Source of the DNA: Emticicia sp043780375 | GTDB taxonomy: Bacteria; Bacteroidota; Bacteroidia; Cytophagales; Spirosomataceae | Direction: 5' to 3' | DNA: 64,000 nt | NCBI RefSeq assembly: GCF_043780375.1 | Contig: NZ_JAYWCU010000173.1 | Span: 1-64,000 of the forward strand | In this document: piece after piece, positions 35,445 to 43,060 of the stretch | How positions within the stretch are numbered: the stretch's first letter is position 1 | Layout of the letters: each line of letters opens with the position of its first letter | The notes under the pieces: model-generated | Database searches by the model: none | What the model saw: the letters and a program-made list of their open reading frames with translations, nothing else | What the model was told of the DNA's origin: nothing | Program-made: the position numbers and the translations under genes

Positions 35445-36113
35445 TCAACTTTTCCACTTTATTGCACAACCAACGGCTTTGGTTATGGTTGTTACTACTG
35501 GCTTACCTGTTAAAAGATTATTTACTGCATCTTCCACATACCGCTTCGTAACGCCCGACGGGTCTTGAGCATTATCGTCAATTGCACCTAAATAATGCAC
35601 AACTATTTTGCCTCCTTCTTTTTTCAATACATAAACTTGTGGTGTACGCATGGCTCCAAACATTTTCGAGACTGTTTGCGTATCATCAGCCAAATATGGA
35701 TATGTATAACCTTTTTCCTTCGCTCGTGCTTGCATATTGGCAAAAGAATCTTCTTCATAAGCCTCCGGATCATTGGGGTTTATACCAATAACAGGAAAGC
35801 CTTGTGACGCATATTTATTATCAAGGGCAATTACTCGGTCTTCATAAGATTTTGAAAATGGACAATGGTTTGAGGTGAAAATTACAATAAAACCTTTGGC
35901 AGAAGCAAATTCTGAGAGAGAAACCATTCTCCCATTAATATTTTTGAGCTTAAAATCAGCGATTACATCACCAATATTATACCCAAGTGCTTCGGAAGTT
36001 TTGACGGTTGGTGATTTTTTAAGTTGGGCAGCATCAACTTTTTTGAAAAAATAAGTCGAAAATACACCTCCTACAACCAACACTGCCCCCACAATCAAAA
36101 TTTGCTTTTTCAT
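35445..36113 (-). CDS. Thioredoxin-fold (redoxin-type) membrane-anchored protein
   Basis: The 222-residue product has an N-terminal membrane anchor or signal (residues 5-25) and an AhpC/TSA-like fold starting at GDVIADFKLKNINGRMVSLSEF. The active-site region is FTSNHCPFSKSYEDR, so there is a single Cys (CPFS) in place of CxxC; a second conserved Cys lies at the C-terminus in AVGCAIKWK. Homologues with NHCPY and a final GCxIKW motif are common in Bacteroidota. It may be a thiol peroxidase or an atypical resolving system in the periplasm. The next gene in the same direction is a TlpA-type thioredoxin. Confidence 0.85.
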   Translation of the reverse strand: MKKQILIVGAVLVVGGVFSTYFFKKVDAAQLKKSPTVKTSEALGYNIGDVIADFKLKNINGRMVSLSEFASAKGFIVIFTSNHCPFSKSYEDRVIALDNKYASQGFPVIGINPNDPEAYEEDSFANMQARAKEKGYTYPYLADDTQTVSKMFGAMRTPQVYVLKKEGGKIVVHYLGAIDDNAQDPSGVTKRYVEDAVNNLLTGKPVVTTITKAVGCAIKWKS

Positions 36114-36190
36114 TTTTACTTTATTTTAAATTTACATTAGGAATAGCGGAAAATCTATCTGCAGATTAACGTTTTGAAAATAATTTTATT

Positions 36191-36664
36191 TCAAAAAAAG
36201 TGCTTTATTTTTTCAGTAAGTGTCTGATAATCAAACGCTTGTTCGTAAAATTCTTTTTTACTTCCTTGACTAATCAAAGTAGCAGGAATTGACCCTGACC
36301 AATCTTTGCTTACTTTATTAATCCAACTATCATAATCTGGTTCATCCAATAAATAAACTGGCGAATTGATTTTTTTGTCCACCACAAACTTCTTTACGCT
36401 CTCCAAATCTCGCTTAAAATCAAGACTTATAAAAATAACCTTTACTTTATTTTTACGAAAATCGTTGGCTATAGCCTCAAAATTGGGCATTTCGGCAACA
36501 CAAGGACTACACCACGATGCCCAAAAATTAATAACATAAATGCCCTCATTTTTTTGCATCAGTTTATCTAAGTCAGCATATTTTATCACTTCCACATTCT
36601 GAGCTGAGAGCCTATAACTGCCTAAAAAACAAGTAGTTACGAATAACAATTTGAAAATTCTCAT
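36191..36664 (-). CDS. TlpA-like periplasmic thioredoxin
   Basis: The 157-residue protein has a signal peptide (cleavage after RLSAQ near residue 22) and the canonical active site NFWASWCSPCVAEMPNF, followed by the cis-Pro region SIPATLI. It belongs to the TlpA/ResA group, which reduces disulfides in exported proteins, often in cytochrome c maturation or oxidative stress. It lies upstream of the CPFS redoxin in the same direction, 77 bases apart, so the two may work as a reductant-and-peroxidase pair. That pairing is inference. Confidence 0.93.
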   Translation of the reverse strand: MRIFKLLFVTTCFLGSYRLSAQNVEVIKYADLDKLMQKNEGIYVINFWASWCSPCVAEMPNFEAIANDFRKNKVKVIFISLDFKRDLESVKKFVVDKKINSPVYLLDEPDYDSWINKVSKDWSGSIPATLISQGSKKEFYEQAFDYQTLTEKIKHFF

Positions 36665-36828
36665 AATTATTATAAAAAGTATTATGTAAATTTATTTTTA
36701 AATTCTGTGATTAACAACAAGTTTAAGAAATGATTGATTGCTGGAGCGAATGATTAGAATCACTTAATAAGAAATTTATCAAAATTATTCTTTTTATTTG
36801 TTCAAAAATCAACCAAACTTATAAAACA

Positions 36829-37170
36829 ATGAAAAAACTTATCGTATTGCTCTTCATTTCTTGCTTTTGTGCAAATATTACTTTCGCACAAACTGCCTCA
36901 TCCGACTCACTAAAACAATATGTTGGCACTTATAAAATGAAAGGTGATAGCCCATTTCAGTCCTACAATATTACTTTTGCCGACGGTTCAATTTCGGGCG
37001 AAGCAGATAGTTATGGTGCTAATAAATTGGTAATACAGGCAGGAACTGATAAATTTCAATCAACCAGTTCATATGGTTCTATTATTACTTTTACTCGCAA
37101 TACTGATAAAAAAGTAATTGGGTTGAAAATGCTGATTGAAGGCTCTGAAATTCTTGCGGATAAGCAATAG
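36829..37170 (+). CDS. Small secreted protein, lipocalin- or DUF3471-like
   Basis: The 113-residue protein has a clear signal peptide (cleavage after ITFAQ near residue 21). The mature part, starting SDSLKQYVGTYKMKGDSPFQSYNITFADG, has the Tyr-x-Gly-x-Tyr strand start seen in small beta-barrel domains such as DUF3471 or lipocalin-like folds. I recognise no active site. It has its own start in a spacer after the divergent TlpA gene and lies convergent with the ModF-like ATPase. Function is unknown. Confidence 0.65.
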   Translation: MKKLIVLLFISCFCANITFAQTASSDSLKQYVGTYKMKGDSPFQSYNITFADGSISGEADSYGANKLVIQAGTDKFQSTSSYGSIITFTRNTDKKVIGLKMLIEGSEILADKQ

Positions 37171-37190
37171 CATTGTTTTTGGAGAATGAC

Positions 37191-38681
37191 TTATTTCAAA
37201 CCATTCTCCAAACTTATCACTTTTCCGTGTTGTAATTTCAGTCTTTTATCTACACAAGGAGGAATTTCATCTTCATAATGGGTTACATAAATTAGGGTTT
37301 TATCTAATTCTTGTACCAATTCATTGACCAAATCTCGAAAATAAACAAGGTGATTATAATCTAAACCCTGACAAGGTTCATCCAATAAAAGTAGCGGAGG
37401 ATTTTTAATTAAAGCTCTTGCCAAAAAAACTTGCCGCTGTTCGCCTGTCGAAAGCTGATAAATTTTTCTTTCTGATAAATGATTGATATTCAACAATTTA
37501 AGATAGTTTTTCGTCAGTTCTCTTTCTTCATCAGTTAATTTTTTAAACAGTCCAGCCGAATCAAAAAGCCCTGAGGCTGTTGCTTTCCACACCTCTGTAT
37601 TTCGGTTGAAATATAAATGCAATTCGGGAGAAACATAGCCGATGCGTTGCTTAATGTCCCAAATACTTTCGCCCGAACCACGTTTACGGTCAAAAAGATC
37701 ATAATCGTTTTGGTAGCCTTGCGGGTTATCGGCAGTGATTAAGCTCAAAATTGTACTTTTCCCCGAACCGTTAGGCCCCATTAATGCCCATTTTTCGCCT
37801 CGTTTTACTTGCCAACTCACATTATCAACTACATTTACACCTTTATAACTCACCGTTACATTTCGCATATTTAAGGCATAAACGAAATCACTTTTAGTTT
37901 GTAATTGCTTTATTTTATCTAAAATTTCGGAATGAAGACTTGTTCTTGATTTGTGGACAACTTGTTGAAAATCAGCCACTTGTGTGGATAACCTACTAAT
38001 TTTACCGTCAGTCAATTCTAAAACATGTGTAATACAAGATGAAATTTCATTGGGCGAAGTTATTAAAATAATTTGCACGCCCGACTTGGCTATTTGATTT
38101 AAGACTTCGTGCAACATTATTCTGCTTTCAACATCCAACCCAACAAATGGATTATCGAGCAAAAGTAGCTTGGGTTTTCGTAGCAATGATAGCGTTATGA
38201 GTGTTCGGCGAGTTTCGCCATTAGAAAGCGTAACAATGTGTCGGTCTAATAAATGACTAATTTTTAGCAAGTTAGCTTTTTCTTCAAGTTCATGATTTGA
38301 AAATTCGGGTGGTGGAAGGCTGACCGAATTTTCATCAACTGTGCCAATAGGTTTTATTTGATTTTGCAAAATTTCTCGTACTGTTGGAGCAATCTCAGCA
38401 TCCATTGAGTTGAATCTTTGTTGGTAATATTGTGTAGCTGCCTGCACGATGCGATTGAAACTATAATCTTTCGCCACAAAAGCGATTTCATCATAATTGG
38501 GTTTGGTAATTGTGCCGTGTATCGGAAATGTTTTTCCCGCAATAGCATCTAAAAAAGTGCTTTTGCCCGCACCATTTCCACCGACAATTGCCCAATTTTC
38601 TCGTTCTTTTGCTTGCCAGTTTATGTTCTCTAATACTATTTGGTCGCCTTTCTGAATACTTACTTGATTGAATATTATCAT
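37191..38681 (-). CDS. ModF-like dual ABC ATPase
   Basis: The 496-residue soluble protein has two ABC cassettes. The first has Walker A GGNGAGKST and signature LSNGETRR; the second has GPNGSGKST and LSTGEQRQ, with Walker B LLLDEPCQGLD. The segment NPQGYQNDYDLFDRKRGSGESIWDIKQRIGYVS closely resembles the corresponding region of E. coli ModF (about 490 residues), a molybdate-linked ATPase of uncertain role. No membrane domain is present, so it is not a complete importer. The neighbouring TauE/SafE and moaD genes are consistent with molybdenum or sulfur metabolism. Confidence 0.85.
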   Translation of the reverse strand: MIIFNQVSIQKGDQIVLENINWQAKERENWAIVGGNGAGKSTFLDAIAGKTFPIHGTITKPNYDEIAFVAKDYSFNRIVQAATQYYQQRFNSMDAEIAPTVREILQNQIKPIGTVDENSVSLPPPEFSNHELEEKANLLKISHLLDRHIVTLSNGETRRTLITLSLLRKPKLLLLDNPFVGLDVESRIMLHEVLNQIAKSGVQIILITSPNEISSCITHVLELTDGKISRLSTQVADFQQVVHKSRTSLHSEILDKIKQLQTKSDFVYALNMRNVTVSYKGVNVVDNVSWQVKRGEKWALMGPNGSGKSTILSLITADNPQGYQNDYDLFDRKRGSGESIWDIKQRIGYVSPELHLYFNRNTEVWKATASGLFDSAGLFKKLTDEERELTKNYLKLLNINHLSERKIYQLSTGEQRQVFLARALIKNPPLLLLDEPCQGLDYNHLVYFRDLVNELVQELDKTLIYVTHYEDEIPPCVDKRLKLQHGKVISLENGLK

Positions 38682-38775
38682 TGAATTGATTGCTATGATT
38701 TATCTAATTTTCTTGATTTTTAAAAGAATTATATTTCTTACCTTTATGCTTCGCTTCAAAATTAATCATTTTTTT

Positions 38776-39501
38776 ATGCAAGATTTAGTTTTTCTCACCC
38801 TTCTCGGCATCGTTGCCTTTCTCTATGCTTCAGTTGGACACGGTGGGGCGAGTGGATATTTGGCATTGATGGCACTTTTTAGTTTTCAGCCATCTTTGAT
38901 GAAATCTTCTGCCTTGATATTAAATATTTTTGTATCTATTACTTCATTTATTCAATTTTATCGAGCTGGGCATTTCCGTTGGAAATTGTTTTATCCATTG
39001 GCTTTAGCAAGTGTTCCGATGGCATTTTTGGGTGGAACAATGGTCATTTCTGATAGTTTATATAAGAAAATGTTGGCGATTTGCTTAGTTTTGGCAATTT
39101 TCAGAATGCTGGTGAAACCTCAAAACGACAATGCTCAAAGAGAAGCCTCATTTATAGGAAGTTTGCTCATAGGTGGAGTTATCGGTCTTTTATCAGGAAT
39201 GTTGGGTATCGGCGGAGGAATTATTTTGAGCCCCATTTTGATTTTATTGAATTGGGCGAATCTCAAACAAACAGCAGCGATTTCGGCTTTATTTATTTTT
39301 GTGAATTCGATGGCAGGTTTTGCAGGATTAGTTTCTAAAGGTTTTCAACCGAATACTCAGATTTATACTTGGTTGGTAGTAGCTTTTGCGGCTGGACTTT
39401 GTGGCTCATATTTTGGTAGCAAGAAATTTAATGTTCCAACTTTGCGTTATACTCTTGCAGGCGGACTAATTATTGCTTGTTTGAAATTGATTTTTACTTA
39501 G
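38776..39501 (+). CDS. TauE/SafE-family anion exporter, second copy
   Basis: The product has about eight membrane helices with the SVGHGGASGYLALMALF motif near residue 20 and LLSGMLGIGGGIILSPIL in the second half, the paired glycine-rich repeats of TauE/SafE. I place the start at the ATG at 38776 (241 residues); the open frame to 38668 would overlap the divergent ModF-like gene and begins with TTG. A promoter-like TACCTTTA near 38742 supports the shorter start. It is followed 63 bases later by moaD. The likely cargo is a small sulfur anion such as sulfite, by family analogy only. Confidence 0.85.
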   Translation: MQDLVFLTLLGIVAFLYASVGHGGASGYLALMALFSFQPSLMKSSALILNIFVSITSFIQFYRAGHFRWKLFYPLALASVPMAFLGGTMVISDSLYKKMLAICLVLAIFRMLVKPQNDNAQREASFIGSLLIGGVIGLLSGMLGIGGGIILSPILILLNWANLKQTAAISALFIFVNSMAGFAGLVSKGFQPNTQIYTWLVVAFAAGLCGSYFGSKKFNVPTLRYTLAGGLIIACLKLIFT

Positions 39502-39564
39502 AAAGTTAAAAAACTGTGGAACGGAACGCCGCCCACTACCGTCTATTGACCATCGACTATTTTT

Positions 39565-39807
39565 ATGAATTTACGTATTTTGTGCTTCGGCATTACCCGT
39601 GATATTATTGGACAATTTGAATATGCCACTTCGCTCGAAAGCGGTGCAACAGTTGCCGATTTGAAACAAAAACTTTCTTTACAATTCCCTGATTTTCAGG
39701 CACTTATGTCTTTACGAATTGCGTTAAATTCTGAATACGCTAATGATGAAATGACCTTAAAAGAAAATGACGAAATTGTTCTAATTCCACCTGTGAGTGG
39801 TGGATGA
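39565..39807 (+). CDS. moaD: MoaD/ThiS-family sulfur carrier, molybdopterin synthase small subunit
   Basis: The 80-residue ubiquitin-like protein ends with SGG, the C-terminal Gly-Gly that is adenylated and carries sulfur as a thiocarboxylate for molybdopterin synthesis. The internal NSEYANDEMTLKENDEIVLIPPV strand pattern is typical of MoaD. The partner MoaE and the activating MoeB are not in the window. Context with a ModF-like ATPase and the molybdopterin oxidoreductase at 16134 supports MoaD over ThiS, although size alone does not exclude ThiS. Confidence 0.85.
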   Translation: MNLRILCFGITRDIIGQFEYATSLESGATVADLKQKLSLQFPDFQALMSLRIALNSEYANDEMTLKENDEIVLIPPVSGG

Positions 39808-39860
39808 TTTAATAGACAATATTTTTTTGTAATTTTGTGTAAACTTTGAGTTGAAAAACT

Positions 39861-39884
39861 CATTCTTAATCGCTACGGCGAACC
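39861..39884 (+). repeat. Intergenic element, copy 2
   Basis: CATTCTTAATCGCTACGGCG and the following AACC resemble 28889-28911. It lies in the spacer between moaD and the PglD-like gene. Nature unknown. Confidence 0.4.
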
Positions 39885-39927
39885 ATTCTACATCTTTAAT
39901 TCTTAATTATGCTTTAGCATACTGTTC

Positions 39928-40560
39928 ATGGAAAACCCAATTTTAATTTTTGGTGCTGGAAACCTCGGCAAAATAGTTTTAGATATTTTTAACAGAAATA
40001 ATGTTTTAGTTTTTGGCTTTTTAGATGATAATAAAGCATTGCACGGCAAGGAAATTAGCGAAGTAGTAGTTTTGGGCGATACTGACGATAATAGTTTTTT
40101 GAATATAATTGGTCAAAAAACAGAGGCATTTGTGGCTTTAGAAAACAACAAAGAGCGTAAAAAAGTGGTCGAAATGCTCATTAATCGCCGAAAAGTAATG
40201 CCTGTAAATGCTGTGCATAACACTGCGGTAGTTTCGGAAAATGCAGTAATTGGGCATGGGAATTTGATTGCTGCTCGCACAGTAATAAACCCCTATGCTA
40301 CAGTTGGAAATCATTGTATTATGCATGCTTCGGTAATAATTGATATTAATACAAAAATCGGAGATTATGTGCAAATCGGAGCGGGAGCAATCATTAATAG
40401 TGAGGCTGAAATAGAAGAAGGAGCATTTATTGGCTCAGGTGCTGTAATAATTTCTGGCATAAAAATTGGCAAAAATGCTCGTGTAGGTGCTGGGTCTGTG
40501 GTTGTTGAAAATGTTCCTGGCGGAAGCACAGTTTTTGGAAATCCAGCGAAGAAAATATAA
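39928..40560 (+). CDS. PglD/NeuD-like sugar O- or N-acyltransferase
   Basis: The 210-residue protein has an N-terminal Rossmann-type domain with the loop FGAGNLGKIV at residues 8-17 and a C-terminal left-handed beta-helix with hexapeptide repeats (VIGHGNLIA, ATVGNHCIMHASVII, IGAGAIINSEAEIEEGAFIGSGAV). This is the NeuD/PglD architecture that acetylates UDP-amino sugars or sialic acid precursors. No other sugar biosynthesis genes adjoin it, so the substrate is open. It has its own upstream promoter-like TAATTTTG and lies 30 bases before the SMP-30 gene. Confidence 0.85.
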   Translation: MENPILIFGAGNLGKIVLDIFNRNNVLVFGFLDDNKALHGKEISEVVVLGDTDDNSFLNIIGQKTEAFVALENNKERKKVVEMLINRRKVMPVNAVHNTAVVSENAVIGHGNLIAARTVINPYATVGNHCIMHASVIIDINTKIGDYVQIGAGAIINSEAEIEEGAFIGSGAVIISGIKIGKNARVGAGSVVVENVPGGSTVFGNPAKKI

Positions 40561-40590
40561 CTTATTGCCTTTACCAATCAACCTATCTCT

Positions 40591-41592
40591 ATGAAAAATT
40601 TACTTTTATTGACAACATTTATGTTTATGAACCACGTTTCTTCTGCACAAAACAAAACCATAGGTCAGATAATTCGACTTGACCCTTCTTTTGATAATCT
40701 TATAGAGAAAAATACCAAAATTGAAATATTGGGAGAAGGTTTTGTTTGGTCTGAAGGACCTGTTTGGATAAAAAATGGAGGATATTTATTGTTTTCAGAT
40801 GTTCCTGCCAATACGGTTTATAAATGGAAAGAAGGTGAAAAAATTACTGAATTTTTGAAGCCTTCGGGTTATACCGGAATTATGCCTTATGGCAATGAGC
40901 CTGGTAGTAATGGATTGATTATAAATAATTTAGGGCAATTAGTTTCGTGCGAACATGGCGATCGACGTATTTCGGCAATGCCACTTGATATTGGAGGAAA
41001 ACGAACACTGGCTGACAATTACATGGGTAAAAGATTCAACAGCCCTAATGATATTGTGCAGAAGTCAAACGGTGATTATTATTTTACTGACCCACCTTAT
41101 GGATTACCAAAAAAAGAAAAAGACCCAAGCCGTGAAACCGAGCTTTTTGGCGTTTACCGCATTGGTAAAAACAGTACAGTTTCGCTTATCATAAAAGACT
41201 TAACTCGCCCCAATGGATTAGCGTTTTCACCCGATGAAAAAACTCTTTATGTAGCACAATCTGACCCTGAACGAGCTTATTTGATGTCATACCCAGTTTT
41301 GGCAGATGGAAAAGTTGGCAAAGGAAAAATCTTTTTTGATGCTACACCAATGGTAAAAGACGGCTCAAAAGGCTTACCTGATGGTTTGAAAATTGACAAA
41401 AAAGGCAATATTTTTACAACTGGACCGGGCGGAATATTAGTAGTTTCTCCAGCAGGAAAACTTTTGGGTAGAATAGAAACAGGCGAAGCAACTGCCAATT
41501 GTGCATTTGGTAATGATGGCTCAACGCTCTATATTACAGCCGATATGTATTTACTTAGACTTCAAACCAAAACTGTGGGAATTGGCTTTTGA
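40591..41592 (+). CDS. SMP-30/gluconolactonase-family lactonase, secreted
   Basis: The 333-residue product has a signal peptide (cleavage after VSSAQ near residue 20), then a six-bladed beta-propeller with LGEGFVWSEGPVWIK (metal Glu), NSPNDIVQKSNGDYYFTDPPYG (metal Asn and catalytic region), LTRPNGLAFSPDEKTLYV and LPDGLKIDKKGNIF. These are the calcium-binding and active-site positions of SMP-30/gluconolactonases, which hydrolyse sugar lactones. Export suggests a periplasmic role in sugar-acid use. It ends at a strong terminator. Confidence 0.92.
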   Translation: MKNLLLLTTFMFMNHVSSAQNKTIGQIIRLDPSFDNLIEKNTKIEILGEGFVWSEGPVWIKNGGYLLFSDVPANTVYKWKEGEKITEFLKPSGYTGIMPYGNEPGSNGLIINNLGQLVSCEHGDRRISAMPLDIGGKRTLADNYMGKRFNSPNDIVQKSNGDYYFTDPPYGLPKKEKDPSRETELFGVYRIGKNSTVSLIIKDLTRPNGLAFSPDEKTLYVAQSDPERAYLMSYPVLADGKVGKGKIFFDATPMVKDGSKGLPDGLKIDKKGNIFTTGPGGILVVSPAGKLLGRIETGEATANCAFGNDGSTLYITADMYLLRLQTKTVGIGF

Positions 41593-41598
41593 TTTGTT

Positions 41599-41636
41599 CA
41601 GGCAAAGCTGCAAAAAATAGCTTTGCCTGAGTTTTT
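41599..41636 (+). terminator. Terminator after the lactonase gene
   Basis: CAGGCAAAGCT (41599-41609) pairs perfectly with AGCTTTGCCTG (41619-41629), followed by AGTTTTT. It is oriented for the plus strand. Confidence 0.8.
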
Positions 41637-41642
41637 ATAGAA

Positions 41643-42926
41643 TTATTTCCCTCCCACAACCACTTCGCACATATCTTCGGGATTGTAATATTTATTTGCA
41701 ATTTCCATTACTTCGCTTGCCGAAACAGCTCTTATGTTTTTGATATAGTTTTGGTAATAATCGGCTGGTAGGTTATCTAAAAGAATAATTTTTTGGCGGT
41801 CGGCTACGTCAAAAGGTGTATTTAACGAACCTACAAATGAGCCAATCATGTAATTTTTAGCTGTTTCTAATTCATTTTCATCAACTAGTTCGTTTTGTAA
41901 AATATTTATTTCTTTGAAGATTTCATTGAGGGTTTGTTGAGTAAATTCTTTTTTTACGTCAGTTCCCATCACTAAATATCCTCCCTCTTTTTGTGGTACT
42001 ATCGATGACGAAATACCATAAGTAAAACCTTTATCTTCACGGATATTTTTCATTAATCGACTTCCAAAATAGCCACCAAAAATAGTATTAGTTACCAGAA
42101 ATTTTAAAAAATCTGGGTGTGAACGATTAAACAATTTTCGTCCCAAGCGAATAGAGGATTGCAAGTTTTCTGGTTTTTCAACTAATATATTTTCAGCCTT
42201 CAAAGTTGTAAAATCAGTCGAACTTCCTTCGTTTTCTATATTTTTTAAAGCCATTTGGCCAAAAGATTGATTCAACGCCTGAATTTCATTTTCTCCGAAC
42301 TTTCCCGCAAGAAAAATCTTAAATTGCTTACCTTGAATCTGTTTTTCATAAAAACCCCTGAGCGATTTACGATCGATGTTTTCTATCAAAGATTGGTTCA
42401 ACGATTTGCCATAAGGATGTGTAGCCCCATATATTTGCTCTCTAAAAACCTGTCCTGCCACATAAGCAGTTTTCTCTAAATTGACTTTTAGCGTTTGGGA
42501 GGCTATGTTTTTTTGCATCAATAATTCTTTTTCAGGAATCACCGATTCTGAAATCATCTCTTGAAGCTGCGACAGTAGTTTTGGCAAATGTTTTGTCATG
42601 CCATGTACTGTTATTATTAATCTTTCAGTCGATTGATTGATTTCAAGAAAAGCCCCAAATTGGTCAAAATATTGACTAATTTCTGTTCCAGAACGATATT
42701 TTGTACCTTCCGCAAGCATTTTTGAGGTAAATAAAGACTCGCCAGTGTTTGCTTCAAAACGACTTCCTGCATCGAAAATTAATTCTAAACGACTAACGGG
42801 CTGTTCGCCCGCTTGAATAGAATAAACTGCAATTTGATTATCAAGAAGTATTATTTCAGCTTTTGGAATATTTACGTGTTCTATCTTCTTTGAAGGGGGG
42901 GCAATAGTTCGGTCTAAAAACATCAA
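41643..42926 (-). CDS. M16-family peptidase homologue without the zinc motif
   Basis: The 427-residue product has the two homologous M16 domains. In the N-terminal half the segment RLELIFDAGSRFEANTGESLFTSKMLAEGTKYRS aligns with the region that carries HxxEH in active M16 peptidases, but the motif is absent (GESLFTSKML). The C-terminal half keeps GGYFGSRLMKNIREDKGFTYGISSSIV, the binding Arg/Tyr motif. So it should be a non-catalytic partner or a chaperone-like subunit. Bacterial M16 genes usually come as an active/inactive pair; no active partner lies beside it. It lacks a signal peptide. Confidence 0.85.
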   Translation of the reverse strand: MMFLDRTIAPPSKKIEHVNIPKAEIILLDNQIAVYSIQAGEQPVSRLELIFDAGSRFEANTGESLFTSKMLAEGTKYRSGTEISQYFDQFGAFLEINQSTERLIITVHGMTKHLPKLLSQLQEMISESVIPEKELLMQKNIASQTLKVNLEKTAYVAGQVFREQIYGATHPYGKSLNQSLIENIDRKSLRGFYEKQIQGKQFKIFLAGKFGENEIQALNQSFGQMALKNIENEGSSTDFTTLKAENILVEKPENLQSSIRLGRKLFNRSHPDFLKFLVTNTIFGGYFGSRLMKNIREDKGFTYGISSSIVPQKEGGYLVMGTDVKKEFTQQTLNEIFKEINILQNELVDENELETAKNYMIGSFVGSLNTPFDVADRQKIILLDNLPADYYQNYIKNIRAVSASEVMEIANKYYNPEDMCEVVVGGK

Positions 42927-42961
42927 TCTGAATTATGAGTTAAGGCATTTTTTTCTACAAC

Positions 42962-43018
42962 TAAAAATGCACTTACAAAGATAAAAGCTTATCTTCATAA
43001 GTGCGTTTATATTTTTTT
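42962..43018. terminator. Hairpin terminator after htrA
   Basis: GCACTTA (42969-42975) and AAGATAA (42978-42984) pair with TTATCTT (42989-42995) and TAAGTGC (42998-43004), with a CA/CA internal mismatch. Flanking A and T runs make it usable in both directions; on the minus strand it ends htrA. Confidence 0.75.
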
Positions 43019-43060
43019 TGAATCTTACTTGAATGAAGCGACAAAATTCAGCACTCAGAA

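Noticed and set aside
38668..38775. 36-residue N-terminal extension of the second TauE/SafE protein
   Set aside because: It overlaps the divergent ATPase gene start and begins with TTG, whereas a promoter-like site lies just ahead of the ATG at 38776.
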